Under the pieces are notes generated by a model. It saw only the letters and a program-made list of their open reading frames with translations. It had not been told where the DNA came from and did no database searches. Source: Pseudomonadota bacterium (lineage in GTDB: Bacteria > Pseudomonadota > Gammaproteobacteria > Burkholderiales > Burkholderiaceae_C). From it: a DNA stretch of 64,000 nt. Positions 16,855 to 24,757 of this stretch are shown in pieces. The position numbers were made by a program, and so were the translations under genes. Positions within the stretch are counted from its first letter, which is position 1. The number at the start of each line of letters is the position of its first letter. The stretch covers positions 1 to 64,000 of the forward strand of contig JAJZVU010000010.1 of assembly GCA_021845505.1 (NCBI GenBank). The letters run 5' to 3'.

Positions 16855-17046
16855 ATGAAGACCTTCGGACAGTTCGTGCTCTACCTGGTGATCGCGCTGC
16901 TGGCCATCGTGCTGGGAGTGGTGCTCGGCGACTACGCCCCCTGGTACTTCGCCTGGCTGGTCGGCACGGTGATGCTGGTGCTGGTGGCCGCCGCGGGCGG
17001 CGCCTGGCTGGACGCCCAGGAAGCCGAGCAGGACGGCTCGGCCTGA
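16855..17046 (+). CDS. cydX: CydX-like small subunit with an extra N-terminal helix
   Basis: A 63-residue membrane protein 13 bp after cydB. Residues around 30-55 (PWYFAWLVGTVMLVL then GGAWLDAQEAE) match CydX, whose canonical form begins MWYFAWILGT and is about 37 residues long. Here that part is preceded by a further hydrophobic helix (FVLYLVIALLAIVLGVVLG) and a short DYA linker. No ATG or GTG occurs just before WYFAW, so a short CydX is not encoded separately. CydX stabilises the heme site of CydAB. The added helix could cap another subunit or act as an uncleaved membrane anchor. Identity as a CydX relative is good; the function of the extension is unknown. Confidence 0.82.
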   Translation: MKTFGQFVLYLVIALLAIVLGVVLGDYAPWYFAWLVGTVMLVLVAAAGGAWLDAQEAEQDGSA

Positions 17047-17052
17047 GCGCGC

Positions 17053-17066
17053 GGCGCGACCGCGCC
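17053..17066. terminator. Short GC hairpin between convergent cydX and cydC
   Basis: GGCGCG and CGCGCC flank an AC dinucleotide in the 54-bp gap between the convergent stop codons at 17046 and 17101. No U-tract follows on either strand, so it is at best a weak bidirectional terminator. Confidence 0.25.
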
Positions 17067-17100
17067 CGCCGACCCTGCCCACCCTGCCGCGCCGGCTGCG

Positions 17101-18840
17101 TCAGGCGCCTCCCGGCGCCCGCTCCCACTCGGCCACCGGCCCGCGCCAGGCGATGCGCCCCTGCTCGAGCCACGCCACCTCGTCGACCAGCGCGGCCAGA
17201 GCGCCCAGCCGGTGGGTGATCAGCAGCACCGTGCGGCCCCGCATCGCCTGCGCCAGCGCCTCGTAGAGTTCGCGCTGGGTCGCCTCGTCCAGCGCCTCGG
17301 CGGGCTCGTCGAGCAGCAGCAGCGGGGCATCCTTGAGCAGCGCGCGGGCGACCGCGAGTCGCCTGGCCTGGCCTCCCGACAGCAGCGTTCCCCCCTCGCC
17401 CAGCTGGGTCAGGTAGCCGTCGGGAAAACCCAGGATGTCCTCGTGCAGGCGGGCCGCGCGGCAGGCCGCCTGCACCTGTCGCGCATCCGCCTGGGGGTTG
17501 GCCAGCAACAGGTTGTCCAGCACACTGCCGTGGAACAGGTAGTCCTGCTGGCCGACGACCGCGAACAGGCTGCGCACGTCGTCGCCGCGCAGATCGCGCA
17601 GTTCCTCGCCGCCCAGCGTCACGCTGCCGCGCTGGTACTCCCGCAGCCGGGTCAGCACCTGCAGCAGGCTGCTCTTGCCGGCGCCGCTGGCGCCCACCAG
17701 CGCCAGCCGCGAGCCCGCGGGCAGTTCGAGGTCGAGGCCGTCGAGCACCCAGGCCTGCTGCGACGCGTAGCGCATGCCCAGGCCGCGGATGCTCAGGTCG
17801 CGCGCCACCCCGAGTTCGCGCGGGTGCCGCGGCTCGGCCACCGGCGGCGGCGTGTCGGCGAGCCCGAACACCCGGCGCGCCGCCGCGAGCACCTCTGCCA
17901 GCAGCGCATACGCCGGAGCCAGCGGCGCGATCGCCTCGAAACTGCCCAGCACCCACAGCATGAGCATCGGCAGCTGCTGCGCCGGCATGCGCGCGCTGGC
18001 CACCGCGCCACCGACCAGCAGCAACGCACAGCCGGTGGCCAGGTTGGCGCACAGCCCCACCGCGGCGCCGGACAGGCCGGCCAGGTCGCTGAGCCGTCGC
18101 TGCTGCCGCAACAGTTCGCCGCTGCCCTGGTCGACCCGCTCCAGCCAGCGCGCCTCGGCGCCGAACAGGCGCAGCTCCAGCGCCCCGGCCAGCGCGTCGC
18201 CGGCATCGATGCGAAGCCGGTTGCGCAACTCCAGCGCCTGCGCGGCGGGCACCCGCCCGCGCCGCCAGGCCCGCCACGGCACCGCCACCCCGGCCAGCAG
18301 CAGCCAGCCCGCGCTGAGCAGCGCCAGCCAGGGACTGAACCAGGCCAGTGCCGCCAGCATCCCGGTCAGCGCCAGCAGCGCCACGCCCGCCGGCAGCAGC
18401 AAACGCAGGTAGGCCTGGTCGAGGGTGTCGATATCGGCCTGCAGGCGGGACAGCCAATCGGCGCTGCGCGACACGTCGAGGTGGCCGGGCGCCAGCGGTT
18501 CGATCGCCAGGTACAGCCAGACGCGCAGCCGCGACAGGATGCGCAGGGTCGCCTCGTGGGTCAGCAGGCGCTCGCCGTAGCGCCCGGCGGTGCGCGCGAT
18601 CGCCAGCGCGCGGATCAGCGCCGCCGGGGTGAAGTAGTCGATCACCGCACCGGCGGCTCCGGCCAGCGCCATCGTCGCGATGAACCAGCCCGACAGCGCC
18701 AGCAGCCCGACGTTGGCCAGCAGCGCCAGCAGCGCCACCGCGGCCCCGCCGAGCATCCAGGATCGCTGGCCGGCGACCAGCCGCCACAGCCGCAGCAGGT
18801 CGGCGCGGCCCTGGCCGGGGTTCGCGGGCGGCTGGGCCAT
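17101..18840 (-). CDS. cydC: Heme/thiol exporter ATP-binding/permease subunit CydC
   Basis: A 579-residue type I ABC exporter half. About six membrane helices fill the N-terminal 310 residues, followed by an ATPase domain with Walker A GASGAGKSS, signature LSGGQARRLAVARALL, Walker B LLLLDEP and switch ITHRLG. CydC pairs with CydD to form the heterodimer needed to mature cytochrome bd; it exports cysteine or glutathione and binds heme. The start ATG overlaps the cydD stop by one base (TGATG), so the pair is co-translated. The D-loop reads AEALDE rather than a canonical SALD, which suggests asymmetric ATP sites as in other CydDC. Confidence 0.93.
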   Translation of the reverse strand: MAQPPANPGQGRADLLRLWRLVAGQRSWMLGGAAVALLALLANVGLLALSGWFIATMALAGAAGAVIDYFTPAALIRALAIARTAGRYGERLLTHEATLRILSRLRVWLYLAIEPLAPGHLDVSRSADWLSRLQADIDTLDQAYLRLLLPAGVALLALTGMLAALAWFSPWLALLSAGWLLLAGVAVPWRAWRRGRVPAAQALELRNRLRIDAGDALAGALELRLFGAEARWLERVDQGSGELLRQQRRLSDLAGLSGAAVGLCANLATGCALLLVGGAVASARMPAQQLPMLMLWVLGSFEAIAPLAPAYALLAEVLAAARRVFGLADTPPPVAEPRHPRELGVARDLSIRGLGMRYASQQAWVLDGLDLELPAGSRLALVGASGAGKSSLLQVLTRLREYQRGSVTLGGEELRDLRGDDVRSLFAVVGQQDYLFHGSVLDNLLLANPQADARQVQAACRAARLHEDILGFPDGYLTQLGEGGTLLSGGQARRLAVARALLKDAPLLLLDEPAEALDEATQRELYEALAQAMRGRTVLLITHRLGALAALVDEVAWLEQGRIAWRGPVAEWERAPGGA

Positions 18841-20603
18841 CAGACCACCTGCTGCCGCGAGCGCTGCAGACGGGCGAAGGCCCCGCCGGCGGCCTGCAGT
18901 TGCGCCAGCGTGCCCTGCTCGACCACGCTGCCGCGGTCGAGCACCAGCACCTGCTGCGCCAGCCGCAGGGTCTGCAGGCGGTGCGCCACCAGCAGCACGG
19001 TGCGGCCGCGCAGCTCCCGCTCCAGGTTGTCCAGCAGGCGCTGCTGCAGCGGGCCGTCGAGGCTCGCGGTGGGCTCGTCGAGCAGCAGCAGCGGGGCATC
19101 GCGCAGCAGCGCCCGGGCCAGCGCCAGGCGCTGCTGCTGGCCTCCCGACAGCCCGGCGCCGCGCTCGCCCAGCAGGGTGTCCAGGCCCTGCGGCAGGGTG
19201 TCGACAAACTCCTCGGCGCAGGCCGCGCGCAACGCCCGGCGCAGCGCCTGCGGGTCGGCGTCGGTGCGCGCCAGGCGCAGGTTGTCGGCCACGCTGGCGG
19301 CGAACAGGTGGGTGCGCTGCGGGACCATCGCCAGCCCCTGCAGCCAGGCGCCGGGATCGAACTCCCGCAGCGGCCTGCCGTCGACCTCGATGCGTCCGCG
19401 CTGCGGCTGCGCCAGCCCGAGCAGCAAGTCGAGCAGCGTGGACTTGCCGGCGCCGCTGGCGCCGACCACCGCGGTCACCTGTCCGGCGGGCACCTGCAGG
19501 CTGCAGCCGCGCAGTGCCTGGCGACCGTCGGGATGGCTGAAGTCCACTTGGTCGAAACGGATCGAAGGCGGCCGGCGCGACGGCGCCACGCCGCGCTGCC
19601 GCGGCGGGGGCTCGGGCAGGTCGAACACCGGCTGCAGGCGCTGCGCCGCGCCGATGGCATCCATGCGCAGGTGGTAGACCCCGCCCAGCGCGCGCAGCGG
19701 AGCGTAGTACTCGGGCGCCAGCAGCAGCACCAGCAGGCCCTGGAAGAAGGGCATCTGCCCCCACAGCAGGCGAAAGCCGATGAGCACCGCGACCACCGCG
19801 ATGCTCACGGTCGACAGGAATTCCAGCACCACCGAGGACAGGAAAGCCAGCCGCAGCACCTTCATGGTCGCGGCCCGGTAGTCCTCCGACACCTGCTCGA
19901 CCACCGCGGCCTCGCGCCGGCTCGCTCCCAGCAGGCGCAGGGTGGTCAGTCCCTGCAGGGTGTCGAGCAGGCGCCCCGACAGCCGCGCCAGGCGCAGCCA
20001 CTGCTGCTGGTTCATGTCCTCGGCGCCGCGGCCGATCAACCACATGAACAGCGGGATCAGCGGCGCAGTGCCCAGCAGGATCAACGCGGAAACCCAGTCG
20101 ACCCCGAACACCGTGAACAGAATCGCAGCCGGCACCAGCGCCGTCACCCGTGCGGTCGGCAGGTAGCGGGCGTAGTACGCCTCCAGCGCCTCGATTCCGT
20201 TGACCAGGCTGTTGAGCAGGTCGCCTCGCTGCTGCCCGCGCAGCCACAGCGGCCCCAGGCGCTGCAACTTGGCCAGCAGGTCGCGGCGCAGCGACTGGCG
20301 CAGCGACGCACCGGCCGCGAAGGCCACGCGCTCGGAAGCGCGCACCAGCACGAAACGCAGCGCATACACCGGCAGCAACGCCAGCAACCAGGGCCACAGC
20401 GCCAGCGGGTTGCCGCGCCCCTCGACGACCGCCGCGGCAACCCAGGCCAGCAGCGCCGCCTGCAGCACCACCAGCGCCCCCGACAGCGTTCCCAGCGCCA
20501 CCGCCTGGCGCAGCGGCCGGCGCAGCCGCGGCACGAAGGACTTCAGCCAGGCCTGGGCGGGTGCATCGCGCGAAGGAGTGGGCACAGGGGACGGGGCTGG
20601 CAT
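18840..20603 (-). CDS. cydD: Heme/thiol exporter ATP-binding/permease subunit CydD
   Basis: A 587-residue ABC exporter half with six predicted helices, then Walker A GASGAGKST, signature LSGGQQQRLALARALL, Walker B LLLLDEPTASLD and switch VAHRLQ. Gene order cydD-cydC and the sequence of the membrane half (LGTAPLIPLFMWLIGRGAED) identify CydD. It is required with CydC for assembly of the oxidase encoded on the facing strand. The ATG at 20603 gives the family-typical N terminus; no Shine-Dalgarno is evident. Its promoter should lie in the 256-bp gap shared with the divergent GGDEF-EAL gene, but no clear -35/-10 pair was found on this strand. Confidence 0.93.
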   Translation of the reverse strand: MPAPSPVPTPSRDAPAQAWLKSFVPRLRRPLRQAVALGTLSGALVVLQAALLAWVAAAVVEGRGNPLALWPWLLALLPVYALRFVLVRASERVAFAAGASLRQSLRRDLLAKLQRLGPLWLRGQQRGDLLNSLVNGIEALEAYYARYLPTARVTALVPAAILFTVFGVDWVSALILLGTAPLIPLFMWLIGRGAEDMNQQQWLRLARLSGRLLDTLQGLTTLRLLGASRREAAVVEQVSEDYRAATMKVLRLAFLSSVVLEFLSTVSIAVVAVLIGFRLLWGQMPFFQGLLVLLLAPEYYAPLRALGGVYHLRMDAIGAAQRLQPVFDLPEPPPRQRGVAPSRRPPSIRFDQVDFSHPDGRQALRGCSLQVPAGQVTAVVGASGAGKSTLLDLLLGLAQPQRGRIEVDGRPLREFDPGAWLQGLAMVPQRTHLFAASVADNLRLARTDADPQALRRALRAACAEEFVDTLPQGLDTLLGERGAGLSGGQQQRLALARALLRDAPLLLLDEPTASLDGPLQQRLLDNLERELRGRTVLLVAHRLQTLRLAQQVLVLDRGSVVEQGTLAQLQAAGGAFARLQRSRQQVV

Positions 20604-20845
20604 ACGGTCGACTGGCTGCCCGCGGGCACGGCCGCGGCAAGCGGCGGCCGGCGCCACCGTCGGTCGGCAGGCGGGCCGGTCCCGCCATTCGACCATGGGT
20701 GGCGGTCGGTGCAAAGCCCGTGGTCCACGCGTGGCGGAGGATCGGATGGGGATTTGCGCTGCATCAGCAACGGCCCGGCGCGGCGATCCGCCAGGCCTGC
20801 CCGGCACGCGGCCGGCCCGGCGCGGCCGTGCGGCGGCGCCTGCGC

Positions 20846-20851
20846 GACAAT
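20846..20851 (+). promoter_or_regulatory. Candidate -10 box of a leaderless transcript (GGDEF-EAL gene)
   Basis: GACAAT lies eight bases before the ATG at 20860, and there is no Shine-Dalgarno between them. Transcription starting 7-9 nt downstream of the hexamer would begin at or beside the start codon. No convincing -35 was found. Confidence 0.35.
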
Positions 20852-20859
20852 GCGCTCCC

Positions 20860-23800
20860 ATGCGCCCGCTGCAACGCCTCCGCCTGCTGCTGCTGGCCTG
20901 CGCGCTCGGCGCGCTGGCGCGGCCCGTGCTGGCCACGCCCCGCGTGGTCCGCGTGGTCACCGACGACAACTATCCGCCCTTCGTCTTTCCCGGCCCGGAC
21001 GGCAAGCCCCGCGGCTACGACGTCGACCTGTGGAAGCTGTGGCAGCGCAAGACGGGGATCCGCGTCGACTTCAAGGCCGAGCACTGGGCGCGGGCGCAAA
21101 GCGCCCTGCTGCAGGGCAGGGCCGACGTCATCGACCTGATCTTCCGCACTCCCGAGCGCGAGCCGCTGTACAGCTTTTCGGCGCCGTCGTTCGAGCTTCC
21201 GGTGAGCATCTACGTCGACCACCGCATCGGCGGCATCACTTCGCCGCGCTCGCTGCGCGGCTTCGAGGTCGGGGTCGAGCGCGGCGACGCCTGCGTGTCG
21301 CACCTGCGGCAACTGGGAATCGACAGCCTGCGTCTGTACCCGGACTACCAGTCGCTGCTGCGCGCGGCGCGCGCCGGGGAGCTGAAGATCTTCTGCATGG
21401 ACGACTACCCGGCCGAGTACTACCTGTACCTCGACCGCAGCCAGCTTCGCTACACCCGAGCCTTCACGCTGTACACCGGGCGCTTCCGCTGGGCCGTGCG
21501 CAAGGGCGACGCGAGCATGTTCCGCACGGTGGCCGACGGCATGCGGCTGATCACCCCGCAGGAACGCAGGCAACTGGCGGCGAAATGGTTCAAGCCCCCG
21601 GTGCGCTTCGCCCACTACGGCCGCTGGCTGGCGCCGGCGCTGCTGGTGCTCGCGCTGGCGACGGCGCTGGTGCTGCTGTGGGTGCGCAGCCTGCGCGCCG
21701 CGGTACGCGGCGCGACCTCGGAACTGCGACACCAGGCGCAGCTGGCCGAGGTCGAACGATCGCGGCTGCACGCGCTGATCGAAAGCAGCCCGGACGGCAT
21801 CTGGCTGAAGGATCCCGATGGCGTCTACCTGGAATGCAACCCCCAGGCGCTGCAGTCCATCGGCAAGACCCGCGACCAGGTGATCGGGCGCCGCGACGTC
21901 GATCTGTTCGAGCCGGATCTGGCCGGCCGGATCGCAGCCAGCGACCGCGCGGCCATGCGCGCCGGCGGCGGCAGCCGCAGCGAGGAGAGCCTGCGCGACG
22001 CTCGCGGCGAACTGCGCGAACTCGAGGTGCTGAAAATCCCCCTCGGCAGCCCGGCCACCGGGCTGCGCGGCGTGCTCGGGGTGTCGCGCGACATCACCGA
22101 ACGCCGGCGCATGGAGCAGACACTGCGGCTGTGGGCCGAGGCCTTTCGCAACGCCGGCTTCGCGCTGTCGATTTCCGACGCCCGCAGCAACCGCTACATC
22201 GACGTCAACCCGGCCTTCGCCCGGCAGCTGGGTTACACCCGCGAGGAACTGCTGGGACAACCGCTGACCCTGGTCGTGCCGCCGGACATCCTGCCACGCT
22301 ACCTGCGCAACCGGGAGCGCGCCGACCAGCAGCGGCACGCGGTGCGCGAATCCGAGGTGCTGCGCAAGGACGGCAGCCGCCTGGCCGTGCTGCTGGACAT
22401 CACCGTGCTGTACGGCGCCGATGGCCAGCCGCAGCAGCGCATCGTCTACACGATGGACATCAGCGAGCGCAGGCGCGCCGAGCAGGAGCTGCGAGTCGCC
22501 GCCGCGGCCTTCGAGTCGCAGGAAGGCATCCTGGTCACCGACCGCCGGGGGATCATCCAGAAGGTCAACACGGCCTTCACCCGCATCACCGGCTGGCGTG
22601 CCGACGAAGCCATCGGCAGCCACCCGCGGATCCTGCGCTCCGAACACCACGACGCCAGGTTCTACCTCGGCATGGCGCGCGCGCTGGCGCGCCACGGCTA
22701 CTGGAGCGGCGAGACATGGAGCCGGCGCAAGGACGGCCACCCGTTCCTGGCGCGGCTGGCGATCTCCGCGGTGTACGACGACCAGCGGGCGGTGCTGCAC
22801 TACGTCGGCACGATGACCGACATCACCGAGGAGCGCGAGGCCAAGCGCACGGCCGAGCGTCTGACCCTGCACGACCCGCTGACCGACCTGCCCAACCGGC
22901 GCTACCTGCACGACCTGCTGGGCAACGCCATCGCGCTGAGCGCGCGCAGCGGCGAGTGGGCCGCGCTGTTGATGATCGACCTCGACCGCTTCACCGAGTT
23001 CAACAGCCTGCACGGCCACCAGCGCGGCGACCTGGCCATGGCCATGCTGGCCAAGCGCATGCGGCTGGGCTTGCGCGCGGGCGACGTGCTCGGGCGCTTC
23101 GCCGGCGACCAGTTCGCGGTGCTGCTCGAGGGCCTGGGCGGCGACGGCGCGCAGGCCGCGCACCGCGCCGGCCGCATCGCCACCCAGCTACGCGACGCCG
23201 CGGCGCAGCCCTTCGACCTGGGCGACCGGCACCTGCCGGGAATCGGCGCCAGCGTCGGGGTCAGGATGTTCGGCCCGGCCGACTCCACAGCCGACTGCGA
23301 CACCCTGCTGGCGCAGGCCGAGGCGGCGCTGCGCCGCGCCAAGCAGGAAGGACGCAACGCCACGCGGCTGTTCGACCCCGGCCTGCAGCGCGAGCTCGAC
23401 GCCCGCAACCTGCTGGTCGAGGAACTGCGCGCCGCGATCGCCGGCCGGCAATTGCTGCTGCACCTGCAACCGCAGTTCGACCGGCGCGGACGCATCGTCG
23501 GCGCCGAGGCGCTGGTGCGCTGGATGCATCCGACGCGCGGCCTGCTCCATCCCGGCAGCTTCATCGGCGTGGCCGAGGACAGCGGGCTGATCGACGACCT
23601 CGGCGGCTGCGTGCTGGACCTGGCCTGCGCGCATATCGCCGACTGGTCGCGTCGCGGCGCGCTGCCCGGGGTCAGCCTGTCGGTCAATGTCAGCGCGCTG
23701 CAGTTCCGCCGCGACGACTTCGTCGACCAGCTGCTGCACGCGGTCGGCGCCGCGGCGATCGAGCCCGGGCTGCTCAAGCTCGAGCTGACCGAGAGCATGG

Positions 23801-24174
23801 TGATGGACGACATCGAGCTCGCCGCGGCCAGGCTGGCGCAGATCAAGCGCCATGGCATCCGCGTCTCGCTGGACGACTTCGGCACCGGCAGCTCGTCGCT
23901 GTCGTACCTGACCCACCTGCCGCTCGACCAGCTGAAGATCGACAAGTCCTTCGTGCACAACCTTCCGCACAGCCGCAGCGACGCGCTGGTCGCGCAGACC
24001 ATCGTCGCGATGGCCAAGGGCCTGGGGCTGGAGGTGGTCGCCGAAGGCGTCGAGACCGCCGCGCAGCTGCAATTCCTGCGCGATCACGGCTGCGACCTCT
24101 ACCAGGGCTACCTGCTCGGGCGACCCGTGCCGGCCGAGGAGTTCATCGCGCTGCCCGCGCTAGCTTTGGGCTGA
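20860..24174 (+). CDS. Sensor protein: periplasmic binding domain, PAS domains, degenerate GGDEF, EAL
   Basis: An 1104-residue protein. A signal peptide (1-25) precedes an SBP_bac_3 domain (about 27-245, VVTDDNYPPFVF), a membrane helix (about 255-275), and three PAS domains (about 300-665; NPAFARQLGY and NTAFTRITGW are visible). Next come a GGDEF domain (about 670-835) and an EAL domain (about 845-1095). The GGDEF catalytic motif is AGDQF (748-752), so cyclase activity is unlikely, while the inhibitory-site pattern RAGD (739-742) is kept. The EAL domain looks intact: EAL 883-885, NVSALQF, ELTES, DDFGTG, LKIDKSFV and EGVET. It is predicted to hydrolyse c-di-GMP in response to a periplasmic amino-acid-like ligand. 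Its 3' end overlaps the convergent Lrp gene by 15 bp. Confidence 0.92.
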   Translation: MRPLQRLRLLLLACALGALARPVLATPRVVRVVTDDNYPPFVFPGPDGKPRGYDVDLWKLWQRKTGIRVDFKAEHWARAQSALLQGRADVIDLIFRTPEREPLYSFSAPSFELPVSIYVDHRIGGITSPRSLRGFEVGVERGDACVSHLRQLGIDSLRLYPDYQSLLRAARAGELKIFCMDDYPAEYYLYLDRSQLRYTRAFTLYTGRFRWAVRKGDASMFRTVADGMRLITPQERRQLAAKWFKPPVRFAHYGRWLAPALLVLALATALVLLWVRSLRAAVRGATSELRHQAQLAEVERSRLHALIESSPDGIWLKDPDGVYLECNPQALQSIGKTRDQVIGRRDVDLFEPDLAGRIAASDRAAMRAGGGSRSEESLRDARGELRELEVLKIPLGSPATGLRGVLGVSRDITERRRMEQTLRLWAEAFRNAGFALSISDARSNRYIDVNPAFARQLGYTREELLGQPLTLVVPPDILPRYLRNRERADQQRHAVRESEVLRKDGSRLAVLLDITVLYGADGQPQQRIVYTMDISERRRAEQELRVAAAAFESQEGILVTDRRGIIQKVNTAFTRITGWRADEAIGSHPRILRSEHHDARFYLGMARALARHGYWSGETWSRRKDGHPFLARLAISAVYDDQRAVLHYVGTMTDITEEREAKRTAERLTLHDPLTDLPNRRYLHDLLGNAIALSARSGEWAALLMIDLDRFTEFNSLHGHQRGDLAMAMLAKRMRLGLRAGDVLGRFAGDQFAVLLEGLGGDGAQAAHRAGRIATQLRDAAAQPFDLGDRHLPGIGASVGVRMFGPADSTADCDTLLAQAEAALRRAKQEGRNATRLFDPGLQRELDARNLLVEELRAAIAGRQLLLHLQPQFDRRGRIVGAEALVRWMHPTRGLLHPGSFIGVAEDSGLIDDLGGCVLDLACAHIADWSRRGALPGVSLSVNVSALQFRRDDFVDQLLHAVGAAAIEPGLLKLELTESMVMDDIELAAARLAQIKRHGIRVSLDDFGTGSSSLSYLTHLPLDQLKIDKSFVHNLPHSRSDALVAQTIVAMAKGLGLEVVAEGVETAAQLQFLRDHGCDLYQGYLLGRPVPAEEFIALPALALG

Positions 24175-24648
24175 TGCGAGCAGCGGCAGGCGCACCTCGG
24201 CCTTGACCTCGCGCAGCACGATGCTCGAGCGCACGTGGGTCACGCCGGGAAGGCGGAACAGCACCTGGTGCTGGAAGCGGTCGTAGCTTTCGATGTCGGG
24301 CAGCGCGATGGTCAGCAGGTAGTCGGCCTGGCCGGTGGTCGACAGGCAGCGAACGATCTGCGGCACGGTGACCACGCGGCGCTCGAACTCCTCGACGATG
24401 CCCTCGCTGTGCCGGCTCAGGTTGACCTCGGCGACGACCAGCAGTTGCAGCCCCACCTTGCCGCGGTCGACCAGCGCGGTGTAGCCGCGCACCACCCCGG
24501 CCGCCTCCAGCTCCTTGATGCGCCTCCAGCAGGGGGTGCTCGACAGTCCGACCCGATCGGCGATCTGCTGCAGGGTCTGGCGCGAGTCGCGCTGCAGTTC
24601 CTCGAGGATGCGCAGGCTGTGCTGATCGAGATGAATGGGCTTCGACAT
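24160..24648 (-). CDS. Lrp/AsnC-family transcriptional regulator
   Basis: A 162-residue regulator. The N-terminal helix-turn-helix (residues about 8-60) includes DQHSLRILEELQRDSRQT and GLSSTPCWRRIKELE. The C-terminal RAM/AsnC ligand domain includes CLSTTGQADYLLTIA. The ATG at 24648 has GGAGAAGG immediately upstream. It is divergent from the indolepyruvate oxidoreductase gene across 109 bp that contain two A/T palindromes, so it very likely controls that gene and itself, probably sensing an aromatic or branched-chain amino acid. Its 3' end overlaps the last 15 bp of the convergent GGDEF-EAL gene, an unusually tight tail-to-tail arrangement. Confidence 0.92.
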   Translation of the reverse strand: MSKPIHLDQHSLRILEELQRDSRQTLQQIADRVGLSSTPCWRRIKELEAAGVVRGYTALVDRGKVGLQLLVVAEVNLSRHSEGIVEEFERRVVTVPQIVRCLSTTGQADYLLTIALPDIESYDRFQHQVLFRLPGVTHVRSSIVLREVKAEVRLPLLASAQS

Positions 24649-24659
24649 CGGCCTTCTCC

Positions 24660-24715
24660 GGAAAAATTTTTCCAATGGTCGGGAAATCACCGGCCCATTC
24701 AGCAAAAATTTTGGC
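24660..24715. promoter_or_regulatory. Paired A/T palindromes, probable Lrp-type operators
   Basis: GGAAAAATTTTTCC at 24660-24673 is a perfect 14-bp palindrome. GCAAAAATTTTGGC at 24702-24715 is a near-copy. Their centres are 42 bp apart, four helical turns, so two regulator dimers would bind the same DNA face. They fill the divergent region between the Lrp gene (start 24648) and the oxidoreductase gene (start 24758). A weak -10 candidate GATTAT at 24725-24730 faces the latter. Confidence 0.55.
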
Positions 24716-24757
24716 CTCGGCCGGGATTATCGTTCTCCTTCCACGACGAGGCCCGCC

